Assembly (NCBI GenBank): GCA_965644295.1
Contig: CBFFRP010000237.1
Span: 1 to 58,581, forward strand
DNA: 58,581 nt
From: Paraphysomonas bandaiensis
Lineage: Eukaryota; Chrysophyceae
Reading direction: 5' to 3'
Position 1 is the first letter of the stretch; each line of letters opens with the position of its first letter. Position numbers and translations under genes: made by a program. Of this stretch, positions 42,530 through 55,019 are shown in pieces. A model generated the notes under the pieces. That model ran no database searches. It was not told the origin of the DNA and saw only the letters and a program-made list of their open reading frames with translations.

Positions 42530-42825
42530 ACTCAACGCAAACGCAGTGAGCAAGCAGAATGTTGATATACGTTCAGGATGGAGTCCTTAAGATGGACAGT
42601 CTAGATGATTAACGTTTTAGCAGGAAGCCCAATACCCCGGATGCCCTTGAGGTGGGCCCACTCCCGGATGCTTGTTAATTCATCAAGGCCCAAAGACGTC
42701 TTAACAAGTGACACTTATTTGTGTCCCTGAACCACACAATCATTAGGCTTCCAGGAGAAATATCTCTAGTACTTATCCCCCAGAACACCACGAAAAGGTG
42801 CAAGTTCGACTTTATTGAGGGATTC
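42530..42825 (+). repeat. Dispersed composite repeat A, copy 5
   Basis: It contains CAATACCCCGGATGCCCTTG near 42630, the GGGCCCACTCCCGGATGC block, AAGTGACACTTATTTGTGTC near 42709 and the ACCACGAAAAGGTGCAAGTT end near 42787. The hairpin module is missing. Confidence 0.78.
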
Positions 42826-45800
42826 ATACGCATAAGTGCAATATTGCTCCTCTCCCTAAATTCTTCCAGTGAGTAAATAGTTTTTGTTTTTACGGAATCA
42901 AATATATTTTCGGTTCTCCTCAACAGTGAACAAATTTATCTTTAATTTCACGTACCTATAATATTTCATGTTAAGTAAGTAATGCCCCTGGACAATTACA
43001 TTTACGTGCTTGCTGTTCTGAGGACCAGAATCGAAAATTGCGCATGCGCCAGTTAGACAGTCTCAATGGACGTGACTGTTTTGCAGATAAGCTGGCTATT
43101 CAGTCCATAAGAATGCTTGTTTAGGTGCTCTCCGAGCCAGTAATATTTCGTATTATTGAGAGCATGTACCTTGGCCAGTTAAAAGCTTTCAGCTATGATG
43201 TTGTTTCAAACAAACTGCGTATCCTTTCAAGAGGTTGTTTGGTTACTTTGTAACCGACCATTTCTAGTATGTTGTTTTCCGTGTTAATACATTGCAATTA
43301 TAAGTGACACTGATAGCCCACCCACCAGACAGCAAAACTTCATGACGTTTTGTTTGAAGGGAAATTGAGGAAATACATGTCGATTATGTTCAGAGAACGA
43401 AGGGTCTATATACCTACGTTATTGCCGGACCCGGGGATTGACACCGGATGCAGCTAATATGAATGAGATATGAGTTAATATAACAGTAAAGAACAGAATG
43501 AGAGGATCGTTATACTTATTATGTATCTTACAATGAACTCAAGCACCCCTAAGCTCTTATAACTGGACACCTTCAACTACGTGTTGAGGTGTAAGGCACG
43601 TCAACATATAGAGTGACAGAATGCAGAACACAAAATAACTCACAAAGAGCCACTCATGTTCTACAAGCTATCTAGAAGCACATAATAACATCTAGAACAC
43701 TATTCTACAAAAGATTCCACGAGATTTGGCTGATTATGTGGACATATCAGTTTTCTGGAACACTCCCGTAGAATGCTATGAAGACCAACTCCAACCAACA
43801 GAGTCTCCAGCACACCAAAATGAGAATATTGTCCAATCATATGCTTGTACTTGACAAAATACCGTTGCTGTACTTCAGCATCAACATTCCTCGGTGGGCC
43901 AATGGAGTGAGATCCAATTGGTTGGTGTGATTTTAGAATGATAGGCTATTCACTGCATTGCATCATAGGGTGTATATTGTGCAGCAGATAGACGACATTA
44001 ATGAGTGCTTGAATGTCAGGTGATAACATGTTCCTATCATCTTATTTCATGAACGACTGTGAGATACGCTGTTAGTGGACAAGGTTTACTATATATAAGG
44101 CTGTATATATAGCAATTGTTAAGGGCACTGTATTGTGATATGTTATGGATAGGATGATGTATGATGTTGTGGGATGATGTATGTATGATTTGTACGACAT
44201 GATTGTATATAATGATGATTTGTACTATTGGTATATACAAGATGTTGCACGGTGTGGTGGATTGTTATTATTTTATATCACTGTTGTGCCTCGCTTTGTC
44301 AGGATTCATCCAATTGCTTGTTTTAATTTTCGTATCATAGGCTATATACCTAATACAGGAATGCCATATACAGGAGCGATACTTATGACAGACAGCCATA
44401 TGCAAACACACATGAATGAATGCTTGAATACCAGGTAATCACATGCTCCCATCATCTTATTTAAAGTGTCAGCTATTCAGACAGATGACCAGTGGTACAG
44501 GTGAAGGAATAGAAGGCTGTATATCATGATATGGTCCGGATGGCATACACTATGATGGATGTACTATGTTGTGTGATGGTATATGATTTGATTTTACATG
44601 ATATGAGATGCTGAATGGTGTAATGGTTTATTATGTTGTTGTAGATGCAATGATGTTCATACTTCCCGGTGCAAGAGGGATGCCTAAGCGGCACAAGCGC
44701 CCGGTTGCCCCTGTTCCTTCTTGTGTGTTGATAACTGTTGTATTATATAATGCTATGTTGTATAGTATGTTTAATTCGTTTGAAGTGAAGTATTGAAGAT
44801 GTACCATGTTGTGCATGCCGTATGTGATAAAAATTCTGAACGGTGTGAAATATAATATAATATTATGCTAAGCTATACGAAAGATATGGCCGTGGTGGTT
44901 GCTGTTGTATGCTCTGTTAATAATGGTACAATGTATTCCAAGTACTAATAAATCATTAATTATAAGAGTACAGTACAAAAGTTCATGGAGTGGCTATAAA
45001 TGAATACATATAGGCATTTTACAGATTACTGACATCAGACTGAACTTTTCTTTTCTTAGTTATAGGAATAATGTCCCTTCGTGCACTCATCGCATCATAT
45101 ATAATGTTTATGTATTTCTTAGAGGCTTTATTTTTGCGTGGAACTTGTTGTAATTTTCCTGACCAAATAAAGCAACAATAACACGCAAATCACCTTCTCA
45201 GCTAGGCATTTTAAATTATTTTTCCATTCTCTGTGGGAAATAGACTGATTTGCCATACAGAGTTTCGGCTCAGCTAGAAACCCTTCCTCGTCATCGTACA
45301 ATAGACTTAGTCCTTTTTGCCAATACTCGATTAATTTTGTTCTGTTTGTTGACGTTGTCCACCATAGGGTACCTCTTTCCTATCTATGATTTTATGTAAT
45401 TCATAATCAAAATAGTCTAAGATAACAGTTGATAAGCAAAAATTTTCGATAGTTTTATATTGAAGGAAAGATATATGGGGCATGCGCTGCATGTTTACTC
45501 TCATAATATATTGAAATACATTTTTCGTAGTCGTAGATGAACCTTAGGAAAGTCCTTCAGTAATTGGAGGCAAGATTGGAGATAATGTAAGTATCCGTGA
45601 TAGAGTCTCTGAAGTTCGAGTAGTGGTATCAGTTGAAATCTTTTTCAAGCCTTCTGGAATATGAGCCACAGTTGTGTCTAATTTCTTGTGTAGATCGCCT
45701 ATTGCAATAGAAGCTGTTGTATTTGGTCTCGAAGAATGCGATTCTAGCAATAAATTTCGTCTACAAGAAGAAGCCATTCCTCCTCAATCTGAAGACTCCA

Positions 45801-46140
45801 TTATTGCATGGTTTTACCTCAAGTGAAATGGTGGCGCATCATGTTGTGCTTGTGCATGTTGAACCGTGTATTTTGAAACTTATGATGGCAACCTCATAAG
45901 GAATGTAGCCACTATATGCGTGGGGGATCTTCTACATTGATGTCCGGTTCTTTCTATCTGCTGCTAGAGAAGTGCCAATGCAGCGTATGGTGTAAATATT
46001 ATGTGTAAAGTGTGTGGTGTGTATGTAATAATGATGGATGTGTGATTGGTGTAAGGACGTACAATGCAAGTGGTTCATACATATAACAGTCATGTATATG
46101 ATGTAATATATAGTATATAATAAAAACATAATCACGCATA
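42826..46140. other. Gene-poor region with a diverged 0.4-kb duplication
   Basis: Sequence around 44010-44180 recurs in diverged form at 44410-44590 (shared words AATG.ATGCTTGAAT.. and CATCTTATTT, then ..GGCTGTATAT). A minus-strand frame at 45544-45777 (77 codons, beginning MASSCRRNLLLESHSSRPN) could be a small gene but shows no recognisable motif. Words at 43110-43200 match 16190-16260. Confidence 0.35.
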
Positions 46141-46157
46141 CTCAAGAAAGGGTTTTT

Positions 46158-46260
46158 TATTCGAGTATAATTTATGACTAGATTCACAACAAAAATTGTC
46201 TAGATTTTTACACCCACACACCTCAAGTACCGGTCACATCTCTGCGTCTCAACTTGTTGA
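46158..46260 (+). repeat. Dispersed repeat D, copy 1
   Basis: About 100 bases shared with 52036-52140: TCGAGTATAATTTATGACTA, AGATTTTTACACCC and CCTCAAGTACCGGTCACATC. In both places the block abuts other mobile-element debris. Confidence 0.75.
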
Positions 46261-46800
46261 CGCTTTCGGCGGGAACAACATCTCAACTCCACTAGAAAAA
46301 CAATTATACACACTTGAAAAACAAGTTGTCAGACTTCTTCCCCTCTACAAAATGCTGGAATACGTATGCTGACGAACAGAGGAAGACGGCATTCCACTAA
46401 CCTAAATAACACGATTCTCCAGTCACCGATTACACCGACCTTAATGCAAAATACTTACCTGACCAACACATCTATCCCACATATATACTTCATCTACTAA
46501 ATATTTCTTCTCCCCAGCGGCTCAAGAAAAACGCTCTCGACTACATTCCAAGCTACCACGTCATCACCAATCACCACTTGCCTTCACTCGAACGCCTCAG
46601 GCGACAACACAGATGCCTCATTCAACGGATCTAAGAGAGCACCTAAACTCCACCCCCACCCCACCGAGACGACCTCCATGCACGGGACAACTCGACGTCA
46701 TCTCCAAGGGCAGACCCCCGTTTAAACCTAGCGTACGGGATGGTCGCACCATGGTGCTCGCAGCAATGCACAAGCAGCAGTCCCGACTCTAGTAGCATTG
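46261..46800. other. C-rich transposon-like debris ending in a repeat A hairpin module
   Basis: This part has a base composition unlike its surroundings (C-rich on the plus strand). Open stretches such as LEKQLYTLEKQVVRLLPLYK (about 46290-46363) and ALDYIPSYHVITNHHLPSLE (about 46534-46593) look like eroded coding sequence. It ends near 46745-46790 with the complement of the repeat A hairpin module (GGTCGCACCATGGTGCTCGC). The best guess is a retroelement remnant. Confidence 0.35.
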
Positions 46801-48619
46801 GGAATATGAATGCTTCTCAATCAAGATATATAGACCACACAGTTGAGATAAACATTGTCATAGTTGTAATATCCCTAGTCACGACTTCGTAGCGCACAGT
46901 AATAATCAGATCTTCAATAATAGGTTTCTACACCAATCGACCAATTTGACAAGGTTGAATAATATTTCCCAATGCTAAATTCTCAGATATCTTGCACTTA
47001 TAAGAATAAATAACACTTCTAATTCAAACTCATCACATAATATTCATGTAACACCTGGTGAACATCTCTTTCTGTTCACGTATGTGTATCATCACATGTT
47101 TACCAGTTAACTCATATCCATCCATATGTCATGTAGAATGTAGAATATAGACAAACATCAACAACTCAACCAATATCCATCGTAATGAATGAGCCCTTTT
47201 CTACTATGGTTCGGTGGTCACCTATTTCACACCACTAACTTTACTTTCGTTGCACAATGTATAACATATCATTGAGCATAACTCAGCATCCCAGTCGACT
47301 AAATACAGTTAGCTGTTCCACCCGATCTCATTGGACACAAGTGTATGTAAGATTCTGTCTGTTTACTGTATAGCAAGTTCATTCCAAACTAGATACGACG
47401 AACTCTTCCAACCTTTGTTACCACCTTCAACTCCTGGGGAAATATTATTCAACCCTAGTCGACAAGGGGGAATTACCTACTCCCATACCAAAATCGATGT
47501 AAAAGCCTCGTAAAAGTAAGAAATGTTCAACCTAGCCAATTTTAGTTATAAACCAAGTCGTAAACTGCACTCACATATAACTACATAATATAGAACAATA
47601 ATATCACACAAAAGGTATCTAGTTCAAAATATTTATGATTTTCTGGCTTGTCCTGAATAATTTCCACACGGAAGTGGCCTCTTTCTTTATATCGATGCAG
47701 CACTTGTCGGATGCGATTCTGGAGTGTCGAAACCCGAATATTTTCTTCTGGAGAGATTGTGTTCACTCTGCAGAATGTAGCTTGTCCTAACTCGAATTCG
47801 AGTTGGTCATTTCTGATCTTTATACTCTCTCGTTCCTATGCAGACCTTCTTGAAATTTAGCATAATTCGGATTTAGATACCGGTGCTTCGGACTGCTCCG
47901 GCAAACTGAACACTAAAAATGAACATGCTAGCAGGTATCTCCTCATCTCATCTCCTCCTGAGTATATCACAGTCCTGAATTCATCTGCAGTCCTTTATTA
48001 AGTTTCGATGAAAAGTGATGTCGATGAGCTGCCCCCCAACATCACCTTTATGGGGAAATGAGTCCTCAGATATCTGCAGATGTCTAACAATTGAATCAAC
48101 AGGCCTCATCTGAGCTATCTCCCCACTTGCTCATTCTCTTCTTTTTTCTCGATAATAGACATAAAGAATAATGCTGGTGTGTCCGCTCTAAAATCAAAAG
48201 AAGCAAATACAAGATATAGAGATCAATATATCATATCCAGTTATCGAGATATCGAGATGTGAGTGTCGCGTCTATGATCTTGATCTGATCTCTGATATGA
48301 GGGTGTGTCTGCCTCCAGCAGTACTCTCTGCACTCCTACAGAAGCAGCCAAAAACATGGTGTCTGCTGCTGCTGCTGGTGAGTAATCATGGTGAGAAATT
48401 CCTACTCCAGTACAGTACTCCATACCATGGCATACAACTGTAGGGGAGCAGAGCAGTCTAATGGATGTGCGCACACTGTTGGTTCTAATCGAACCACTGG
48501 ACTATTACAACATACTTTTGATTTGCTTTCCAGGCCGCATATCTGGCGACCGGCTACTCACACTTGGCTTTGCATATATTATATATTACTCTAACTTCTA
48601 ATCTGCCCACTGCTCTGAA
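46801..48619. other. Gene-poor region with one possible partial exon
   Basis: The segment 46990-47300 is a diverged copy of 26140-26400. On the minus strand a frame at 47581-47835 (84 codons, preceded by a TGCATAG acceptor) contains NDQLEFELGQATF and RIRQVLHRYKERGHFRVEII and may be the last exon of a gene whose other exons I could not find. The remainder, up to the UTP6 start, shows nothing else. Confidence 0.3.
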
Positions 48620-50808
48620 ATGGCTGATCGTGTGCAGTTCATCCTTGACCGGATGGCTCCTGTTTTTAGAGAAATGGAAAATCTCGGAGTATTTGCGAAG
48701 GTTACCTGCTGCAGTTATCCTGTCATTGTGATCTCTCTTGATGTAATTTGTTGCTTTAGGATGAAGTGAAGTCTATTGTGAAACAAAGGACAGATTTTGA
48801 GTATGTGCTGAGGAGACGACAGCAGTCACCAGCTGATTACTACAAATACCTTCAATACGAACTCAACTTAGAAGAACTCAGAACCTTAAGATGTTTTAAA
48901 AGGAGCCAATCGACATCTAAAGAAGTTCAACATCAGTTTCGAAAGCTCCAGTCAGCGTTTATGCGCCATATATGTTACGTGTTTGAACGAGGTTTGAGAA
49001 GATTTCCGGACAACATGGATTTGTGGAACGATTACATTTCTTTTCTGAAAGAGAAAAAAGCACACAATATTCTAAATACAGTTTTTGGGCGTGCTCTTAG
49101 CTTGCACCCGAAAAATGAGAATTTGTGGCTGCAGGCTTCAATGTTTGAACTCCAATCCAATGCGAATCTGCATGCTGCCCGTGTTCTTCTTCAGCGTTCA
49201 CTAAGATTTAATCCAGACAGCGAAGTGCTATGGTTAAGATATTTTGAGCTAGAACTGTGGCACATTGCGAGGGTAGCTGAGCGACGTGATGTATTGGGGT
49301 TGTCAAATGAAGCCGAAGGCCCGGATTTGGCTTTGGGTACCCCATTAGTAGTGTACCGTCATGCCGTTTCTGCTGCCGTGCCATCACCGCTTTCCTTTTC
49401 TTTTAGCTTCCTAGACTCTTGCAAAGGGGTTGCTCCTTCACTGGAGGATCACATCCGTATGGACATGCGGGAGCGATTCGGCAGCGAAGTTGCCTACTGG
49501 GTGGAGTGTCTGCACCGCATGGTAGCAGGTGGTAATGTTCAATCTGCTGCTGGTGGTAAACGCCCCAGGGGAACAGAAGGGGAGGACTGTGTTGTATCTG
49601 CAGTGGAATGCTTAGAATCTGTTGTGGCCCTGTTGCGAGAGGCACAAAATTTCTGTGAAGACTTCCGTGTGGATGGCACTTCAATGCGATTGCAAGGAAT
49701 ATATGGTGATATTATAGCGGGAGCGCTTAAAAGGCTATGTCTCTGTCCGGACTTGAGATTAGCCAGTCTTCAATCTGATTCAATTCAGAAATGCAAAAAG
49801 TCGAAAAAAGGCAAATCTGGAAAAGTGGTCGTGGAGAATGGTTGTGGTGTCAGCAATGCCTTATCTGGTGCACTGGCGCTTTTGTCAGGAGTGTCCGGAA
49901 CTGCCAAAGTAGACATGCACGGCGACTGTCTGATTGCGTTGCATATGATCTGGCTGTGCTACCGAAGCCTCAACAGTTCTGAGAAGTCGGGTGTAAATCT
50001 GAACGACTTAATTCAATGGCTTGAGATGAGATCGGGATCATGTGACCCTGTGGTGTGGGTACGAGTCGCAAGGAAGGCTTGGGAAACAGCGCTTGGCATG
50101 CTTTCTATATCTAGCTCTCATTTAGGGCCAGATCCAGGTGAGCAAGTCCATGGACTAGTAGATCGTCTCTCAGGTCTCTTGCTGAAACACGCAAACATAC
50201 TTTTGTCTGCTGACTGTGACCACTACGGAGAGAATGAAGGGGCAGGGTCAAGTCTTTTGCTCCATTGTATCGAGGTCCTTGCACTTAAATCTACTACTTC
50301 GTCAACAACTCAGAATTCTGACGACAGTGATAGTGATGAGGAAGTCATAATACAACCGAAACAGTGTGTAATAACTTCAGCTCTTCGAAATGCGTTTCTT
50401 GTTTCCCGATGTCGTCCCGAAGATAGAGTACTATGGGCTTGTCGATATGTACGTATGGCGGCTGCGACAGGAAGTATAATTTCTTTCCGAGATGCTTGTG
50501 AGTGGATGGAGAGTGCTGCAGACCGCATGCCTCTGTCAATGGCAGGGGTAAACATGACGAGCTACTACAGAATTGTGTGCAATCTGGAGATGAATCAGTT
50601 CAGAAATGTTCTTAAGGTCAATGGGCTCAAAGTTGCAAGACAAGAAGCAGTACCGGTTAGGAAACGACTAGAGAAAGCGATTGAAAAAACAAAAGCAGTA
50701 AATGACGATGTCGACGTCTTCTACGACATGTTAGGAGAGATGGAAAGAAGCATAGGTAATCATAAAGTTGCTAACCACATGGCATGGAGAAAGAAAGTAG
50801 CGTACTAG
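48620..50808 (+). CDS. UTP6: UTP6, U3 small nucleolar RNP (SSU processome) subunit
   Basis: Exon 1 (48620-48700) and exon 2 (48760-50808) join in phase 0 over a 59-base intron, giving 709 residues. The start reads MADRVQFILDRMAPVFREME, then LGVFAKDEVKSIVKQRTDFE, which is the conserved UTP6 N-terminal helix pair (ERIGLF..AEIKAIIKK.. in homologues). YYKYLQYELNLEELRTLR and the half-a-TPR (HAT) repeats follow: LWNDYISFLKEKK, FGRALSLHPKNENLWLQASM, RVLLQRSLRFNPDSEVLWLR and YFELELWHIARVAERR. UTP6 acts in the nucleolus in the UTP-B subcomplex during 18S rRNA processing. The middle (about 270-480) is longer and less conserved, with a Lys-rich patch. An acidic run DDSDSDEE lies near residue 520. No damage is seen. 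Confidence 0.9.
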
Positions 50809-51274
50809 GTGCAGTCTATTATCCGTACTGAAGTGAATGGGTGGGTACTATCGACTACAGCTTAGATTTTCTTCATTGGTAGTTAGCAATAATGTATAAT
50901 TAGAACTCGTAAATAATGAGGTGTGGTAACAGTTTCGTCGAGACAGTGCAAGCATATATGTACTATTGTGCTAGTATAGCATATGCTTTTGCCGTAACCC
51001 CGTGTACGGTGAGATAAGGAAGAAGTTGTATTGAAGTCATATATAGTGCCCTCCGAACAAGCGTGCTCATCAACAGTATTCAGAGCCAAGGATTAGTAGC
51101 TTACTTAGTCAACATTTATTTTGTGTCAACTCTTCGGTTACTACATACGCCAATACTATTTTCTATTTTTACTTTTACGACATATTTATATATCATAACG
51201 GGAAAAATACACAGACAGGAAAAAACAAAGCTGAATTAAAAAGACAATATTTCTTATTTTACTTTCATTTCGTT
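50809..51274. other. Gene-free spacer after UTP6
   Basis: No recognisable gene or repeat; it presumably contains the UTP6 3' untranslated region. Confidence 0.35.
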
Positions 51275-51318
51275 GTCAGGTCTGATGGTCACGTAAAACT
51301 CAACACATCAGACCTGAC
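51275..51318. repeat. Perfect 13-bp inverted repeat (hairpin)
   Basis: GTCAGGTCTGATG at 51275-51287 is the exact reverse complement of CATCAGACCTGAC at 51306-51318, with an 18-base loop. It sits at the edge of repeat A copy 7 and may be a terminus or insertion scar. Confidence 0.85.
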
Positions 51319-51890
51319 AGGAAACGATAAAATCATCGATACTCTGCCCTCTTATCAATACACCCGCTACAAAGTCGGACTCGCACGTTTTCGTGGTGGA
51401 ATAAGAACAAGAGATATTTCTTCGGGAAACTAACGTAAGCCGCATGCATTTAGTCAGCAGATAACTTTCTGCCCACTCATAGCCAACAAATGCTTGTGTG
51501 GTACAAGGGACACCTACTATTAGTGTCACCTGTTAAAACGTCTTTGAGCCTTGACAAATAAACAGGGAATGGCCCACCTCAAGGGCATCCGGGGAATTGG
51601 GCTTCCTTCTGAAGTCGAGCATTCGGGGTTTTCATCTTAAGAACTCAAAAATCCTAAACTCAGCAGATGTCAGGTATATCAACATTCTGCTTGCTCACTG
51701 CGTTTGCTTTGAGTGATAGAGCGAAAGTGGTTGCACCTTGGTACTTGCGGTGACGCACAAAAGCAGCTTTTCGTAGCGTAAAATAGTAGGATATCTGAGT
51801 TAAGCAGTAGTTAGTTAAATTGCATCGCTACAATAGTTCTGACTCTTAAACACGCCTATTTTGTTAATAATAGGACATTCACTATACTTT
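51319..51890 (-). repeat. Dispersed composite repeat A, copy 7
   Basis: Read on the minus strand, it shows the ACTTTGTAGCGGG edge, CACGAAAACGTGCGAGTCCG, the CAAGCATTTGTTGGC block, the GTGACAC block, ATGCCCTTGAGGTGGGCCAT and the hairpin module near 51735-51770. At about 51495-51512 it carries an uninterrupted GTGGTACAAGGGACAC, which is the empty-site form of the position occupied by the 805-bp transposon in the neighbouring copy. Confidence 0.8.
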
Positions 51891-52035
51891 TATATATACC
51901 AACTCTTGAGTGGTGGAGTCCTGTCTAAATGCTACTATATATCTTTTTTTCTATTCGCTAACGTTGCTGATTTATGCTTCGTTGGTTTCACTCTACCTAC
52001 TGTGTGACTTTATTGTTTAGTATTGCGTAGTTATA

Positions 52036-52140
52036 TATTCGAGTATAATTAATTATTTATGACTAGATTTATAACAAAAATGGTTTAGATTTTTACACCC
52101 GCATACCTCAAGTACCGGTCACATCTCTTCGTCTCAACGT
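52036..52140 (+). repeat. Dispersed repeat D, copy 2
   Basis: Same orientation and order of words as 46158-46260 (TCGAGTATAATTAATTATTT, then AGATTTTTACACCCGC, then CCTCAAGTACCGGTCACATC). Confidence 0.75.
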
Positions 52141-52144
52141 AGAT

Positions 52145-52625
52145 TGAAAGTCTTATTATTAGCAGTGGGTGTTAAAAACCTGCACCAACTTAGTAGCTAG
52201 ATGAATGCTAGACAAACTAGTTAGACCTCTACCTGTAACTAATCAGTACACACTTTTTTATCCTACTATTTAACGCTACGGAAGCTGCTTGTGCATCGCC
52301 GCAAGCACCAAGGTGCGACCACTTCCGCTCTGAGTTCTTAAGGTGAACACCCCGGATGCTTGACTTCAGTAGGCAGTTTAATACCCCGGATGCCCTTGAG
52401 GTGGGCCCATTCCCAGACGCCTGTTTATTCGTCAGGGCTCAAAGACGTCTACACAAGTGGCACTTATTGGTGTCCCTTGTACCACACAAGCATTCGGCTA
52501 TGCGTGGGCAGAAGAATATCTGCTGACTATGTTTGCGGCTCACGTTAGTTTCCCAGAGAGGATCTCTCCGGTACTTATTCCCAGAACACCACGAAAAGGT
52601 GCCAGTCCGACTTTGTTGAGGGCGT
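52145..52625 (+). repeat. Dispersed composite repeat A, copy 8
   Basis: It includes the hairpin module near 52286 (GCTTGTGCATCGCCGCAAGC), GATGCCCTTGAGGTGGGCCC, AAGTGGCACTTATTGGTGTC and ACCACGAAAAGGTGCCAGTC near 52588. It is opposed to copy 7 (tail to tail). Confidence 0.8.
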
Positions 52626-52641
52626 CTCAACGTGTTGACGC

Positions 52642-53980
52642 TTTTTGGACCTGTAACTAATATAAAATTTATTAAATGTCTCTAAAAACATGTTTTCTTT
52701 ACACCTATTACATTACTTATAAGTCGGTGTGACCCTCAACAAAGTCGGACTCGCACCTTTTCGTGGTGAACTTCTGGGGGATAAGTACCGGAGATATTTC
52801 TCCGGGAAACTAACGTGAGCCGCATATTATATAGTCAGCAGATATATTGTTCTGCCCACTCATAGCCAAATGCTTGTGTGGTACAAGGCAGGGATAGGGA
52901 ACAATATATTGTATTGCAATATATTGTACAATATATTGCAATATATTGTAAAATATATTGATTGGTGGATTGGTCAAATATTCCATCAATAGTGTTTCTG
53001 TTAATAGAGCTCACAATACTATTGCAATATATTGCAATCAATATTATGATAGTCATATAAGAGAAGATCCTTAACTGTATGGTGCAAAATATACGCCTCT
53101 GTATACAAATATCCGGAAAATAAGAAAAAAAGCCTATTTTTTATGTTATTTTCTATTTTTTATGTATCGCCAGCTCAAACAGCACTCTACACCTCTCCAC
53201 ATGTATGTACAGTACTTCTCTTAATATAGTATATATATCCTATAGTGATAAGAAGAGACAACTGAATGATGAGTGCATACAAAAGTAGGGACATTTACCG
53301 CTGTTTTTGGAGTCCGGTCGAAGGTGTCCCGAACAAGCATATTTCAATCAATATTGAATGCAAGCATATTTCAATCAATATTGAATGAATATGGTCATGA
53401 TGATGTCACCGATGATGGCTCAGAGGATGAGTATGAGGAAACTTTTAATTAGTTAAGAGTAGTGGGTTTGATTATCAAGTGACCTTAGACCTTATAAAAT
53501 ATGGCAAGTACTAAAAATGAAAACTACGGATGTGTTTACTTACTGATTAGTCATACTAATATGATGCAATATATTGTACAATATATTGCAATATATTGCA
53601 ATAGTATTGTAGGGCCGGTTTAAAAAATCCATCAATACTATTGATGGAACGCTACCTAACAATAGTATTGCAATATATTGTTCCCTATCCCTGGTACAAG
53701 GGACACTAATAAGTGTCACTTGTGTAGAAGTCGGTGTGATCATGAAACCTGGTAGTGAACCTGGTAAAGTGATTTCACCAGGTTTCATATATGCAAAAAT
53801 GTTGTATATAAGTCGATGTGATGCCCAAACCTGGTAAAGCGGTCGAAACCTGGTGAAATTTTGAAAATGTTGATTTTAGTTGAAGTTTTGTTGCGTTTTG
53901 CAATTAATAATGTAGTAGGTGTAAGGAGAACATGTTTTTAGAGACATTTAATAAGTTTTATATTAGTTACAGGTCAAAAA
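52642..53980. mobile_element. Larger inverted-repeat element enclosing repeat A copy 9 and the 805-bp transposon
   Basis: The arm at 52642-52733 (TTTTTGGACCTGTAACTAAT and on) is matched by the reverse complement of 53903-53980 (TTTTTTGACCTGTAACTAAT and on) over roughly 80 bases. Between them lie repeat A copy 9 (52735-52888 and 53694-53735), interrupted by the 805-bp element, and a small hairpin around AAACCTGGT/ACCAGGTTT near 53750-53785. This is either a TIR transposon or a secondary foldback from opposed copies. Confidence 0.6.
52881..53701 (-). mobile_element. 805-bp non-autonomous hAT-like DNA transposon, copy 2
   Basis: It spans 52889-53693, exactly the length of the copy at 17513-18317 and reverse-complemented relative to it. 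The 8-bp target duplication GTACAAGG is perfect at 52881-52888 and 53694-53701. It is inserted in repeat A copy 9. Removing it restores GTGTGGTACAAGGGACAC, as seen uninterrupted in copies 7 and 8. Confidence 0.94.
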
Positions 53981-54745
53981 AGTGAGAATACAACGGTTAC
54001 ATTATACATAGTAGTGGTACCTATACCCTAATACAACATATAGCCATCACATAACCAATAGGTCACACATATCTATTACTAAAGTATTCAGTCAGTTCAA
54101 CATATACATACTCAATTATGACGCAACCCGGTTTGATAACCAGAATCACGGCTCGCAGTACAGGTATAGCACACAAACACGCAAGTGTGAAAACAATGTA
54201 TAATTAATTATGTTTTGACTGCTCTAGGAAAAACCTAATGCTCAGTAAATGATACCCGCCAAGTATCACCACGCAAGGAACACCGCCAGTGCAACAAGAT
54301 CGTTGGCACCAAGCACTTCGGTTAAGCCTAAACAAGTGCATAACACCATAGCATACATGTTACACCCACTCCTACTCCTCAACAACATCACAACACCCTG
54401 CAACGTCATCACTACCCACAGAAACGTGTTTGTTCTATAAACTGAATACACACAGCAACCTAGGAGCAACGTATAACCGCATACTAATAGTACACTACAT
54501 CCTACGTTTTACTTTCTACCTAAATACCCATACAAAAACAGTGTACCGCCACTTTGGTGTATTTTAGCATTCAAGAACCCAAAACCCCTAATATCCAGGT
54601 TATACGTAAATACAACCCTGCATACCACGTATTGCATGTCACAATTGATTCCCCACTGAGTCTGGTATGAACACTCGTGCACCTCGAGTATATAATATTC
54701 ATTCACCCTTGATGTGATATGTACTTGCCCCCCTATAGGGTAGTA
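53981..54745. other. Gene-free region
   Basis: No credible coding sequence or repeat. It lies between the nested transposons and the first satellite. Confidence 0.35.
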
Positions 54746-54889
54746 TCATTGCGTGAAGTCACCATCAGCAGATCATAGTGTACATCATCATCAGTAGATA
54801 AAGTGGACATCACACCTGAACGTTGATTCAGTGTGTAGGTACATCATAGCTCATTAACCCATCTTAATGAGTATAACATAGAATATGCA

Positions 54890-54970
54890 TCCTAGACATG
54901 GTATAGGGTCCTAATGATATAATGTTCTTGATGTAGGGTCCTGAACTAATATTATAGGGTCCTGAATGGG
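54890..54970. repeat. Short TAGGGTCCTGA repeats
   Basis: TAGGGTCCT(A/G)A occurs three times at about 54903, 54935 and 54957, separated by AT-rich spacers, just before the satellite. Confidence 0.55.
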
Positions 54971-55019
54971 CAATGCATGTAGTTCTGGTACTATAGCCAC
55001 GTAGATAGGGCATAGGAAA

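Noticed and set aside
45544-45777. Minus-strand 77-codon frame MASSCRRNLLLESHSSRPN and on
   Set aside because: Plausible composition, but no family, no intron and no independent support, so it is only mentioned in the regional entry.
26405-53735. CRISPR-like array formed by the recurring hairpin modules of repeat A
   Set aside because: Copies are kilobases apart, in both orientations and embedded in longer homology; the genome is eukaryotic.
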